Positions 42,009 through 50,860 are shown, numbered from the stretch's first letter. The stretch: 64,000 nucleotides of DNA from Olsenella sp. SW781 (GCF_012027725.1 NZ_SJOU01000002.1:124001-188000); one strand, 5' to 3'. The notes: a model not told the origin generated them from the letters alone. Made by a program: numbers and translations.

Positions 42009-43489
42009 AGGAACACCCGGGCGCAGGCGGACTCGACGAAGGCGCCCATGCGCTCGCGGTCGCAGACGTCATCGTGCAGGACGGCGTCCGCGCGCAGGCC
42101 GGAGAGCTGGCCGGGCGCGACGGTGCCCGTGAGGCGCTCGAGGGCGTCCATGCAGGCGAAGCCGTTCATGCCGTCGGTGACCTCGCCGAGGGCGGAGAGG
42201 ACGTCCGCGCAGAACTTGTATGGGCTCGCCGTGGAGAGGCAGACGCGCGCCGAGCCGTCGGCGGGCGTGGCGTCGAGCACGTGCTTCGCCACGGCGGTGT
42301 GCGGGTCAATGAGGACGCCGAGCTCGCCCCAGGTCGAGCGGATCGTCTCGCGTGTGTCGGCGTCGTCGGCGCGGCCGCAGGAGAACACGGAGCGGATCTC
42401 GTCCATGACGCGGTCGGGCACGGTGTAGACGCCCCTCTCGGCGAGGTCGCCCATGAGGGAGGACACGAGCTCGCAGTCCCCGTCGGAGGCGAAGTACAGC
42501 AGGCGCTCCAGGTTGGACGACACGAGGATGTCCATCGAGGGCGAGATGGTCTTGTGGAACTCGCGGCGGCGGTCGTAGGTGCCGGTGGTGAGGAAGTCCG
42601 TGAGGACGTCGTTGGCGTTGGACGCCACGATGAGGCGGCGCACGGGCAGGCCGAGGCGCCTGGCGTAGTAGCCGGCGAGGACGTCGCCGAAGTTGCCGGT
42701 GGGCACGCAGAACGTGACCTCGTCGCCCATGCGGACGGCTCCCGCGCGCACGAGCTGCGCGTAGGAGTCGAAGTAGTAGGTGACCTGCGGCGCCAGGCGG
42801 CCAACGTTGATGGAGTTGGCGCTCGAGAGCACGACGTCGCCCTCGGCGAGGCGTGCCGCCAGCTCGCGGTCGGCGAAGATGCGCTTGACCTCGCCCTGGC
42901 AGTCGTCGAAGGTGCCGCGCACGGCGCACACGGCGACGTTGCCCCCGAGCTGCGTCACCATCTGGAGGCGCTGGATGTCGGACACCTTGCCGTGCGGGTA
43001 GAAGACCGTCACGCCCGTGCCGTCGACGCCCGCGAAGCCGTCGAGCGCGGCCTTGCCGGTGTCTCCCGAGGTGGCGGTGACCACCATGATCTTGCGCCCG
43101 TCGTCCGCGCGCGCGACGCGCATGAGCTGCGGCAGCATCTGGAGGGCGACGTCCTTGAAGGCGCGGGTGGGCCCGTGATAGAGCTCGAGCAGCCAGTCCG
43201 CGCCGAGCGGCGTGACGGGGCAGACGCCGGGCGCGTCCCACTGCGCGCCGTAGGCGGCCTCGACGCACCCCGCGAGCTCGTCGGCCGTGTAGTCCGGCAG
43301 GAGCGTCCCCAGGACGAGGCGCGCGGTCTCGCGGAAGCCCTGGCCGCAGACGACGTCCAGGCCCACGCCCTTCTCGCCGAGCGCGTCGGAGACGTAGAGG
43401 CCGCCGTCGGGCGCGATGCCCGCGAGGATAGCTTGCTTGCTTGTTACGGATTGCGCGTCCGAGCGCGTGCTGTGGTAGAACGGGGTCAC
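42005..43489 (-). CDS. thrC: Threonine synthase
   Basis: PLP enzyme converting O-phosphohomoserine to threonine. It has about 494 aa, the long bacterial type. N-terminus TPFYHSTRSDA, PLP-lysine motif LELYHGPTRAFKDVALQ, VVTATSGDTGKAAL and VPTGNFGDVLAGYYA. The start is GTG at 43489, six bases after AAGGAG; the longer open frame on this strand is non-conserved and runs into hom. Operon thrC-thrB, divergent from hom with a 108-base shared promoter region. Confidence 0.96.
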   Translation of the reverse strand: MTPFYHSTRSDAQSVTSKQAILAGIAPDGGLYVSDALGEKGVGLDVVCGQGFRETARLVLGTLLPDYTADELAGCVEAAYGAQWDAPGVCPVTPLGADWLLELYHGPTRAFKDVALQMLPQLMRVARADDGRKIMVVTATSGDTGKAALDGFAGVDGTGVTVFYPHGKVSDIQRLQMVTQLGGNVAVCAVRGTFDDCQGEVKRIFADRELAARLAEGDVVLSSANSINVGRLAPQVTYYFDSYAQLVRAGAVRMGDEVTFCVPTGNFGDVLAGYYARRLGLPVRRLIVASNANDVLTDFLTTGTYDRRREFHKTISPSMDILVSSNLERLLYFASDGDCELVSSLMGDLAERGVYTVPDRVMDEIRSVFSCGRADDADTRETIRSTWGELGVLIDPHTAVAKHVLDATPADGSARVCLSTASPYKFCADVLSALGEVTDGMNGFACMDALERLTGTVAPGQLSGLRADAVLHDDVCDRERMGAFVESACARVFL

Positions 43490-43597
43490 TGTGGCTCCTT
43501 GCGTCCGAGGTACCCGTGCCTTGCTTGCAAGTATCATAGCCGCGGGGCGCGCTCCCGCCGCGCGTTGGATACACATTCGAAAGATTGGACGAGACGC

Positions 43598-44722
43598 ATG
43601 AAGATCGCCCTCCTCGGCTTTGGCACGGTCGGCCGCGGCGTAGACCAGATCATCTCCGAGCGCGTGCCCGACGTGGAGGTCGCGCGCATCCTCGAGCTGC
43701 CCGACCGCCTCACCGATCCCAGGATGACCTCCAGCTATGACGACATCGTGTCCGACCCCGAGATCGGGCTCGTGGTGGAGTGCATGGGCGGCGTCGAGCC
43801 CGCCCGCACCTACATCATGGCGGCGCTCGAGGCGGGCAAGCACGTCGTGACCTCCAACAAGGCCGTCGTGGCGGCGCACTTCGCGGAGTTCGCCGCGGCG
43901 TCGGCGGCCTCGGGGGCGGGCCTCTACATCGAGGCGTCCGTCGGAGGCGGCATCCCCTGGATCGCGAGCGTCGAGAAGGTCCGTCGCATCGACGAGGTCA
44001 CGTCATTCTCGGGCATCATGAACGGGACGACCAACTACATCGTGGACGCCATGCGCCGCGAGGGCGCGGACTTCTCCGAGGTGCTTGCCGAGGCGCAGCG
44101 CCTCGGCTACGCCGAGCGCGACCCCTCCGCCGACATCGACGGCGTCGACGTGGCCAACAAGACCATCATCTCGGCCTCCGTGGCCTTTGACGTGGCGTGC
44201 GAGAAGGACCTCCCGGTGACGGGCATCCGCAACCTCAGGAAGTCGGACCTCGACCTCCTGGCCGGGTGCGGCCGCACGGCCAAGCTCCTCGGGCGCGGCG
44301 TCTGCCGCGACGGGCGCTACGCCGCGGCGGTGGAGCCGGTCGCCGTGCCGCTCGACTCGCTCGAGGCGAGCGTCCCCTCGAACTTCAACCTGGTGACCCT
44401 CGACGCCACCACGGTGGGCGAGCTGCGCTTCTACGGCCAGGGCGCCGGCAGCCTCCCCACGGGCAACGCCATCGTCCAGGACGTGCTCGACTGCGTGCGC
44501 GGCGTTCGCCGGCCCGCCTACGACTTCTCGCGCGGCCTCGCGTGGGACCCGGAGCTGCTCCGCTCCGACCACGTATTCCGCACCGACGCTGCGATCCCCG
44601 GCGCGGAGCCCTTCGCGCCGGGCGCCGTGGTCGTCCGCGACGTCACCGCCGCGGGCGCCCGCGCCCTTCTCGACGCCGCGCTCGAGGTCGACCCCACCAC
44701 GTTCATGGCCGCCCTCGCCTGA
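43598..44722 (+). CDS. hom: Homoserine dehydrogenase (short form, no ACT domain)
   Basis: NAD(P)H-dependent reduction of aspartate semialdehyde to homoserine. It has 374 aa. Rossmann motif LLGFGTVGRGV at the N-terminus, VVTSNKAVVA, and the substrate domain GIMNGTTNYI and AQRLGYAERDPSADIDGVD. Most bacterial enzymes of about 430 aa end in an ACT domain for threonine feedback; here the chain stops after the catalytic part, so feedback may rest on LysC and ThrB. The start ATG has only a weak GGACGAGACG upstream. Confidence 0.95.
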   Translation: MKIALLGFGTVGRGVDQIISERVPDVEVARILELPDRLTDPRMTSSYDDIVSDPEIGLVVECMGGVEPARTYIMAALEAGKHVVTSNKAVVAAHFAEFAAASAASGAGLYIEASVGGGIPWIASVEKVRRIDEVTSFSGIMNGTTNYIVDAMRREGADFSEVLAEAQRLGYAERDPSADIDGVDVANKTIISASVAFDVACEKDLPVTGIRNLRKSDLDLLAGCGRTAKLLGRGVCRDGRYAAAVEPVAVPLDSLEASVPSNFNLVTLDATTVGELRFYGQGAGSLPTGNAIVQDVLDCVRGVRRPAYDFSRGLAWDPELLRSDHVFRTDAAIPGAEPFAPGAVVVRDVTAAGARALLDAALEVDPTTFMAALA

Positions 44723-44786
44723 CGGGGATTGTGACAAGGGCGTCCGGGCAGCTTGCCAGGGTGCCTAGGAAGGCAGGTTTCTCAGC

Positions 44787-46118
44787 ATGATCAAGATCGC
44801 CAAGTTCGGCGGCTCCTCCGTCGCGTCCGCCGAGCAGTTCCGCAAGGTCAAGGCCATCGTCGAGGCCGACCCCGACCGCCGCTTCGTGGTGGTCTCCGCC
44901 GCCGGGAAGCGCTTCTCCGGCGACAACAAGATCACCGACCTCCTGCTGCTGGTGAACGCGCACATCCAGTACCACGTGGACTGCACCGCGCTTCTCGCCG
45001 ACATCGAGCAGCGCTTCGTCGAGATAGCCGACGAGCTGGGCCTCAAGTGGCCGGTGCACGAGAAGTTCCAGACCTTCGCCAAGAACATCAAGAAGCACTC
45101 GCCCGAGTACATCGTGGCGCGCGGCGAGTGGTTCACGGCGCACCTCATGGCCGAGTACCTGGGCCTGCCCTTCGTCGACGCTGCCGACGTCGTGGTCTTC
45201 CACCACGACGGCAACGTGGACATGGAGCGCACGGCCGCCCGCCTCAAGGACGTCATGGTGCGCAAGGGCTGCTTCGTGCTGCCCGGCTTCTACGGCGCCA
45301 CGGTGGACGGCCAGATCAAGCTCTTCCAGCGCGGCGGCGGCGACATCACGGGCGCCATCCTCGCGCGCTGCATCGACGCCGGCCTCTACGAGAACTGGAC
45401 CGACGTCTCGGGCTTCCTCTCCGCCGACCCGCGCATCGTCGACCACCCGCGCTCCATCCGCCGCATCACCTTCGACGAGATGCGCGAGCTCTCCTACATG
45501 GGCGCCTCGGTCCTGCAGGAGGAGGCCATCTTCCCGGTGCGCGAGGTGAACATCCCCATCCAGATCAAGAACACCAACCGCCCGCAGGACGAGGGGACCA
45601 TCATCCGCGAGAAGGCGCGCATCGGCGAGGACGAGCACCTCATCACCGGCATCGCGGGCAAACGCGACTTCATCTCCGTGCACGTGAAGAAGGCGCACAT
45701 GTCCGGCGAGGTGGGCTTCGTACGCCGGGCGCTCTCGATCTTCGAGCGCTACGGCATCTCGGTGGAGCACATCCCCACGGGCGTCGACTCGTTCTCCGTG
45801 GTGGTGAACGGCGCCGACGTCAAGGACTCGATCTACTCCATCGTGACCGACATCCGCCGCGAGCTCGAGCCGGACGACATCACGATGGTGGACAAGCTCG
45901 CGCTGCTCTCCGTCGTGGGCCGCAACATGTCCAAGCGCTCCGGCACCTCCGGCAAGATCTTCGGCGCGCTCGGCGAGGCGGGCGTGAACATCCGCATGAT
46001 CACGCAGAGCTCGCAGGAGATCTCCATCATCATGGGCGTCAACAACGAGGACTTCGACCGTGCCGTCCAGGTGATCTACGACCGCTTCGTCCGCGACGAG
46101 ATGGTCACCACCAGCTAG
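44787..46118 (+). CDS. lysC: Aspartate kinase
   Basis: Phosphorylates aspartate, the first step to lysine, threonine and methionine. It has 443 aa. The N-terminal KFGGSSVAS motif, ARGEWFTAHLMAEYL and the FQRGGGDITGA phosphate loop form the kinase domain. Two ACT domains follow (about residues 300-440: SVHVKKAHMSGEVGFVRRAL and LSVVGRNMSKRSGTSGKIF), the site of feedback. The architecture is nearer to the monofunctional class III-like enzymes than to the alpha/beta Corynebacterium type. It lies 64 bases after hom on the same strand; a family B palindrome follows. Confidence 0.95.
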   Translation: MIKIAKFGGSSVASAEQFRKVKAIVEADPDRRFVVVSAAGKRFSGDNKITDLLLLVNAHIQYHVDCTALLADIEQRFVEIADELGLKWPVHEKFQTFAKNIKKHSPEYIVARGEWFTAHLMAEYLGLPFVDAADVVVFHHDGNVDMERTAARLKDVMVRKGCFVLPGFYGATVDGQIKLFQRGGGDITGAILARCIDAGLYENWTDVSGFLSADPRIVDHPRSIRRITFDEMRELSYMGASVLQEEAIFPVREVNIPIQIKNTNRPQDEGTIIREKARIGEDEHLITGIAGKRDFISVHVKKAHMSGEVGFVRRALSIFERYGISVEHIPTGVDSFSVVVNGADVKDSIYSIVTDIRRELEPDDITMVDKLALLSVVGRNMSKRSGTSGKIFGALGEAGVNIRMITQSSQEISIIMGVNNEDFDRAVQVIYDRFVRDEMVTTS

Positions 46119-46119
46119 C

Positions 46120-46213
46120 GTGCAAAGGGGACCGTGCAAACGTGCAAAGGGGACAGTCACTTTTGCACGCGGACACCGTGCAAAAGTGACTGTCCCCTTT
46201 GCACGTTTGCACG
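46120..46213. repeat. Family B REP-like palindrome (GTGCAAA word)
   Basis: Nested palindrome between lysC and asd. Arms GTGCAAAGGGGACAGTCACT... and complement, each arm closing on itself through GTGCAAA/TTTGCAC. An extra GTGCAAAGGGGACCGTGCAA half-unit extends the left side. Same layout as family A but with a different outer word. Confidence 0.88.
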
Positions 46214-46236
46214 GCCCACAGTAGAAAGGAACCGCC

Positions 46237-47253
46237 ATGAGCGAGAAGACCGTTGCCATCCTGGGCGCCACCGGCGTGGTGGGCCAGCAGATGCTCCAGT
46301 GCCTGGAGGAGCGCAACTTCCCCGTGGGCAGGCTCGTGCCGCTCGCGAGCCAGCGCTCCGTCGACGCGGGCAAGACCGTGCGCTTTGCCGGCGAGGACGT
46401 GCCGGTGGCGCTCGCCGAGCCGGACGCCTTCGAGGGCGTGGACATCGTCCTCGGTGCGGCCGACGACGCCACCGCCCGCGCGCTCATGCCCGAGGCCGTT
46501 CGCCGCGGCGCCGTGTGCGTTGACAACTCGCACGCCTTCCGCATGGACGCCGACGTGCCGCTCGTCGTGCCGGAGATCAACGCCGCGGACATCGCGAGCC
46601 ACCACGGCATCATCGCCAACCCCAACTGCGCCACGATCATCGGCCTCGTGCCCGTGTGGCCGCTTCACCAGCTCGCGGGCGTGACGCGCCTCGTCGTCTC
46701 CACCTACCAGGCGGCCTCGGGCGCTGGCAAGCCCGGCCTCGACGAGCTCGTGCGCGAGATCGGCTGCGTGGCCGCCGGCGAGCCGGTGGGGGAGACGGCC
46801 CCCTTCCAGTACCAGCTGGCCGAGAACCTCATCCCGCAGATCGGCGGCTTCAAGGACGAGGGCTACACCTCCGAGGAGCTCAAGATGCTCAACGAGGGCC
46901 GCAAGATCATGCACCTGCCCTCGCTGCGCGTGAACTGCACGTGCGTGCGCGTGCCGGTGGTGCGCTCGCACTCCGAGTCCATCACGGCGGAGTTCGAGCG
47001 GCCCATCTCCGTGGAGGAGGCGCGCGCCGCGCTCGAGGCGGCGCCGGGCGTGCGCGTGGTGGACGACCCCGCCGCGAGCCGCTACCCCATGCCGCTCGAG
47101 ACCTCCGACCAGGACCTCATCTACGTCGGCCGCATCCGCCGCGACCTCTCCGCGCCCGAGGGCGTCTCGGCGCTCACCTTCTGGTGCTGCGGCGACCAGA
47201 TCCGCAAGGGCGCTGCCACCAACGCCGTGCAGATCGCGGAGTACCTGGTCTAG
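46237..47253 (+). CDS. asd: Aspartate-semialdehyde dehydrogenase
   Basis: NADPH-dependent step after aspartate kinase. It has 338 aa. LGATGVVGQQMLQ is the nucleotide loop; the catalytic Cys131 is in NPNCATI; a His ligand lies in VNCTCVRVPVVRSHSE. The start ATG follows GAAAGGAACC. Follows lysC with only the palindrome between, so hom-lysC-asd may be one transcript or asd may have its own leader shaped by the hairpin. Confidence 0.96.
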   Translation: MSEKTVAILGATGVVGQQMLQCLEERNFPVGRLVPLASQRSVDAGKTVRFAGEDVPVALAEPDAFEGVDIVLGAADDATARALMPEAVRRGAVCVDNSHAFRMDADVPLVVPEINAADIASHHGIIANPNCATIIGLVPVWPLHQLAGVTRLVVSTYQAASGAGKPGLDELVREIGCVAAGEPVGETAPFQYQLAENLIPQIGGFKDEGYTSEELKMLNEGRKIMHLPSLRVNCTCVRVPVVRSHSESITAEFERPISVEEARAALEAAPGVRVVDDPAASRYPMPLETSDQDLIYVGRIRRDLSAPEGVSALTFWCCGDQIRKGAATNAVQIAEYLV

Positions 47254-47269
47254 CAGGGGAGAATAGCGC

Positions 47270-47319
47270 GCGGGGCGAGAAGGACGGGCGGGTTTCGCGG
47301 CGCGTCCTTCTCGCCCCGC
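47270..47319 (+). terminator. Hairpin made of two inverted G motifs
   Basis: Perfect 17-base arms GCGGGGCGAGAAGGACG / CGTCCTTCTCGCCCCGC with a 16-base loop, just after asd. It has no T run. It shows that GGCGAGAAGGAC motifs can be arranged as an inverted pair, perhaps serving as the end of the asd transcript. Confidence 0.55.
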
Positions 47320-47364
47320 CGCACGGGCGCGCCGCGCGTGCGCGCCCCTGAGGGAGGTCTCGCC

Positions 47365-48729
47365 ATGGCGCTTCTCGCAAGCTATCACCTGCCCGGGCTC
47401 GTCGTGGAGGACCGCTCCTGCGACGTCCCGCTCGACTGGTCGGGCCGTCGCTTCCCCGGCCGCTCGACCAGCCTCTTCTACCGCGTGCTCTGCTCGCCCG
47501 AGAACGCGGGGCGCGACCTCCCGTACCTCGTGTTCCTCCAGGGCGGGCCCGGCGGGGCGTGCCCGAGGCTCACCTCGCCGACGAGCGACGGCTGGGTCGA
47601 GGAGGCCGTCCGCCACTTCCGCGTGGTCCTTCCCGACCAGCGCGGCACCGGCCGCTCCGGGCGCGTTGACGGCTCCGTCGTCGCGCGCGAGGGCGACGCC
47701 CGCGCGCAGGCTGCGTTCCTGCGCTGCTTTCTCGCGGACTCGATCGTGCGTGACCTCGAGCACCTGCGGGTGCACGAGCTCGGCGGCGCGCGCTGGGTGA
47801 TGCTCGGCCAGAGCTACGGCGGATTCCTCACGCTCGCGTACCTCTCGGCCTTCCCCGGCGCGGCGCGGGCGAGCTTCGTCTGCGGGGGCGTCCCGCACGT
47901 TCCCGCGAGCGCGGACGAGGTATATGCGCACACCTTCCCGCGCATGGCGGCCAAGACGCGGCTCCTCTACGAGCGCTATCCGCAGGACGAGGGACGGCTC
48001 GCGCTGCTCGCCGAGCGCGCCTCGGCGGGCGGCCTGACGCTGCCCGACGGCTCTCCGCTCACGGTCAGGCGCCTCCAGTCGCTCGGCCAGGGGCTTGGGA
48101 TGAAGCCGGGCCACGAGCGGCTTCACAACCTGCTCGACCTCGCCTTCTCCGCAGGTGACGGCACGGCGGGGGCCGCGCTTGACGCGGCGGGCGGCGATGT
48201 TGCGCGCGTGGAGGTGTCGCCGGCGTTCCTCGCGGGCGTCTGGTCCGCGACCAACGTCGTGGCGAACCCGCTCTACTGGGTGCTCCAGGAGCTCATCTAC
48301 GCGGACGGCGAGCTCGAGCGGCCGGTCGCGTGGGCCGCGGAGCGCGCCCTGCGGGAGCGCCCGGAGTTCTCGCCCGACGCCCGCCCGCTCATGCTCGCCG
48401 GAGAGGCGTGCTTCCCGTGGATGTTCGAGGAGATGCCGGAGCTTCGCCCCTTCGCGGGCGCGATGGGCGTCCTCATGGGGGAGACCTCGTTCGGGCGGCT
48501 CTACGACCCGGAGGTCCTTCTCGCCAACGAGACGCCGCTCCAGGCCGCCGTCTACCACGACGACCTCTACGTGGACGCGGGCCTGCAGCTGGACACGCTC
48601 TCGCGCGTGGGCGCGAGTCACGCCTGGGTGACCAACGAGTTCGAGCACGACGGCGTGCACGGCAGCCAGGTGTTCAGGCGCCTGCTGGAGATGGCCCGCG
48701 ACCGCGGCGACCTGGACGGCGTGCTGTAG
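47365..48729 (+). CDS. Alpha/beta-hydrolase, proline iminopeptidase-like (S33)
   Basis: About 454 aa, cytoplasmic. It probably cleaves N-terminal proline or other residues from peptides. Oxyanion region FLQGGPGGACPR, DQRGTGRSGR, nucleophile GQSYGG and C-terminal Asp/His in NEFEHDGVHGSQVF match the S33 proline iminopeptidase group. The start ATG at 47365 has AGGGAGG; open frame nine codons longer is not conserved. The fit to the family is good, the precise specificity uncertain. Confidence 0.85.
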   Translation: MALLASYHLPGLVVEDRSCDVPLDWSGRRFPGRSTSLFYRVLCSPENAGRDLPYLVFLQGGPGGACPRLTSPTSDGWVEEAVRHFRVVLPDQRGTGRSGRVDGSVVAREGDARAQAAFLRCFLADSIVRDLEHLRVHELGGARWVMLGQSYGGFLTLAYLSAFPGAARASFVCGGVPHVPASADEVYAHTFPRMAAKTRLLYERYPQDEGRLALLAERASAGGLTLPDGSPLTVRRLQSLGQGLGMKPGHERLHNLLDLAFSAGDGTAGAALDAAGGDVARVEVSPAFLAGVWSATNVVANPLYWVLQELIYADGELERPVAWAAERALRERPEFSPDARPLMLAGEACFPWMFEEMPELRPFAGAMGVLMGETSFGRLYDPEVLLANETPLQAAVYHDDLYVDAGLQLDTLSRVGASHAWVTNEFEHDGVHGSQVFRRLLEMARDRGDLDGVL

Positions 48730-48824
48730 GCCCGCGCTGCCCGTCGCCGGCTCCGTTGGCTCCCCGGTGCCCCTGTCGTTCCTGTTGCCCCTGCCACCTC
48801 CGCCCCCCCTGTCGCCCCTTCGGC

Positions 48825-48948
48825 TTAGGTGAGCAAATAGATCTAACCGTCGACCCCCTCTTTGCTTAGGTGAGTCGCGTTTCCCCAGGTTCCTGGGGCC
48901 CAGGCCCCTTAGGTGAGCAGCATTGGTTCAAGATTTGTGCTCACCTAA
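48825..48948 (+). repeat. T element 4 (solo copy)
   Basis: Words TTAGGTGAGC (48825), TTAGGTGAGTC (48866), TTAGGTGAGC (48909) and inverted GCTCACCTAA (48939-48948). Spacings 41/43/30. The last segment has TTGGTTCAA like T element 1. Together with the G array it fills the 48730-49036 gap. Confidence 0.9.
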
Positions 48949-48970
48949 GGAAGGGAGTGCTGGGGCGCGG

Positions 48971-49029
48971 GGCGAGAAGGGCGCGCAGCGAGAAGGGCGC
49001 GCAGCGAGAAGAACGCGCGGCAAGAAGGA
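48971..49029 (+). repeat. G-motif array after T element 4
   Basis: Four copies of the type GGCGAGAAGG / GCAGCGAGAAGG at 17-base spacing, ending at the stop of the M42 peptidase gene. Confidence 0.7.
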
Positions 49030-49036
49030 CCGCCCG

Positions 49037-50110
49037 CTAGAACCCCGCCAGCACCTCGGACGTGAGGCGCTCCGCCACGGCGACGGCCACCTCGGCTGCG
49101 GCGCGTACGTCGTCGACGCGGCAGATCGCCGTCCCGGCGTGCACGTAGCGACACGGCACGCCCGCCACCACGCAGGGGACGTCGAGCTGGTGCACGGGCC
49201 CGCCGTCGGTGCCGCCGCCCTCGCGCACGGAGGTCTGCGCGGGAAGACCCGCCTCGGACGCCACGCCAAGAACGAAGCGCTGGTAGCGCGGGTGCGTGAT
49301 CATGCAGCGGTCGAAGTAGCGAAACATCGGGCCCCGGCCCAGCGCGGCCTGCACCTCGTCGGGCGGGCAGAACGTGTCGTCCGCGGGGCAGCCCTCGAAG
49401 AGGAACGCCGCGGCGGGCGAGAGGCGCCGCGCCGCCGCGGCCACCCCGCGCTCGCCGACCTCCTCCTGCGCGGAGATCGAGGCCACCACGTCGACGGGGA
49501 GGTCGTCGCGACGGGAGAGCTCGCGCAGGGCGAGCAGCATCGCGCAGAGGCCCGCACGGCAGTCGAATGCCTTGCCAAAGGCCACCCCGCGCGCCGCGTC
49601 GTAGGAGAGCGCCGTGTCCGGCACGATCGGCTCGCCCATGCCCATGCGGAAGGCCTCGACCGCCTCCTCGCGCGAGCGCGCGCCCACGTCGAGGATGAGG
49701 GCGGTCTTCCCCGACTCGCGCTCGGCCTCGCTCAGGAAGTGCGGCGGCTTCACGCCCACCACGCCTCGCACCCACGAGCCGTCGGTCGCGCGCACCCGCA
49801 CCCCCTGCCCGGCAAGCGCGCCCGGCGTGAAGCGGCCCAGCTCGACGAAGCTCATCGTGCCGTTGGAGAGCACCGCCTTGACCATGCCGCCCACCTCGTC
49901 ACCGTGGGCGTCCAGCATGAGGACGGGCTTCTCTCCGGTGAAGTTGCGCGGCGTGATGAGGCCGTCGCGCAGCGTGTTCTCCTCGAAGCTCGCCCAGGTG
50001 TCGCAGAACGCGCGCGCCACGGCGAGCGTCTCGTCCTCGAAGCCGGACGGCGCCTTCGCGTTGGAGAGCGCGCCAAGAAGCGCCACGAGCTCGTCGTTGC
50101 TGACGTCCAT
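49037..50110 (-). CDS. M42-family aminopeptidase
   Basis: A 357-aa di-zinc aminopeptidase (glutamyl aminopeptidase/YsdC type; large tetrahedral complexes in known members). Metal ligands and catalytic acids: MLDAHGDEVGG, FDCRAGLCA, SAQEEVGERG, and GGGTDGGPVH with the C-terminal His in CRYVHAG. Start ATG at 50110 with AAAGGA upstream; longer open frame reads into a repeat. A family B hairpin lies 17 bases upstream of the start codon, within the leader. Confidence 0.92.
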   Translation of the reverse strand: MDVSNDELVALLGALSNAKAPSGFEDETLAVARAFCDTWASFEENTLRDGLITPRNFTGEKPVLMLDAHGDEVGGMVKAVLSNGTMSFVELGRFTPGALAGQGVRVRATDGSWVRGVVGVKPPHFLSEAERESGKTALILDVGARSREEAVEAFRMGMGEPIVPDTALSYDAARGVAFGKAFDCRAGLCAMLLALRELSRRDDLPVDVVASISAQEEVGERGVAAAARRLSPAAAFLFEGCPADDTFCPPDEVQAALGRGPMFRYFDRCMITHPRYQRFVLGVASEAGLPAQTSVREGGGTDGGPVHQLDVPCVVAGVPCRYVHAGTAICRVDDVRAAAEVAVAVAERLTSEVLAGF

Positions 50111-50127
50111 GGGTGTCCTTTCGCCAT

Positions 50128-50154
50128 GTGCAAAAGGGACAGTCACTTTTGCAC
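50128..50154 (-). repeat. Family B single unit in M42 leader
   Basis: A 27-base hairpin unit, GTGCAAAAG arm to CTTTTGCAC, 17 bases upstream of the M42 start codon. Read on the minus strand it is identical to the unit at 62396-62422 on the plus strand, which lies 15 bases before another gene. Confidence 0.85.
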
Positions 50155-50461
50155 GCTTTTCCACGTCGGGCGACAGCGTGCCGGGCCAGCGAGAGCCGTC
50201 GCTTCCGACCGTGCCCCACAGTATAATCTGGCGCAGCCCCTCTGTCGGCGCGTGCGACAGGGCGAGTTCGGACTGCGGCGAACGGCTCTGGGGGTGGACG
50301 GTCGGTCCGGCTTCTCGGGGGGCTCGCTCACTTTGGGGAGGTCATCTCGTCGACCTCGAATCTTGCTCTCGGGTTCGCCGCTGATAGGGGTTCGAGAATG
50401 CCTCGGGTTGCTATGATCGGTTCTTACTAACCAGCGCCAGGCGAGAAGAACGGAGCGCTCG
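50155..50461. other. Gap without gene
   Basis: About 300 bases between the M42 leader and the small ORF at 50462. Short AT-richer stretches (CACAGTATAATCTGG near 50217) could hold a promoter for one or both sides: TATAAT at 50221-50226 is a good -10 on the plus strand. Nothing else seen. Confidence 0.45.
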
Positions 50462-50671
50462 ATGACGGACGGCATGCCCGACTGGGCCGCGTGGGGAAGC
50501 CTCGCGGAGGAGGAGCTCGCCAGCGAGGCTGAGGCACTGCTGCGCGAGAGCCGGCGCGCGCCGGTGGACCGAAGGCGCGTGGAGAGGCTGCTCGAGATCT
50601 ACGGACAGCGCTACGACACGCTGCCGGCACGCATTCGCCGCATCGTGGGGGAGATCGAGGTCGAGGACTGA
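50462..50671 (+). CDS. Small hypothetical protein
   Basis: 69 aa, acidic and helical (SLAEEELASEAEALLRES, RRRVERLLEIYGQRYDTL). No signal or TM. The ATG follows GAGAAGAACGGAGCGC. It stands alone, with a family B palindrome directly after. No family was recognised; coding is supported by codon-like composition and a ribosome site only. Confidence 0.55.
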   Translation: MTDGMPDWAAWGSLAEEELASEAEALLRESRRAPVDRRRVERLLEIYGQRYDTLPARIRRIVGEIEVED

Positions 50672-50679
50672 GCTGCGCG

Positions 50680-50756
50680 CAAAGGGGACCGTGCAAAGGG
50701 GACAGGCACTTTTGCACGCTTTTCTGGCGTGCAAAAGTGCCTGTCCCCTTCGCACG
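50680..50756. repeat. Family B REP-like palindrome upstream of fic
   Basis: Arms with GTGCAAAGGGGACAGGCACT and complement; a leading half-unit GCAAAGGGGACC lies before. GGGGACAGGCAC differs from the GGGGACAGTCAC of the copy at 46120, with the complement changed to match, so pairing is kept. Confidence 0.85.
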
Positions 50757-50860
50757 GCGCCCTCCGCCGAGGGGGCGCGGCCTCTGGCAGAGTCGAGCGC
50801 CCTTCTCGCCCCCTGCGCTCGCTAGAATGCTACCAACGGCTCCGTACGGGGAGGTGCACC

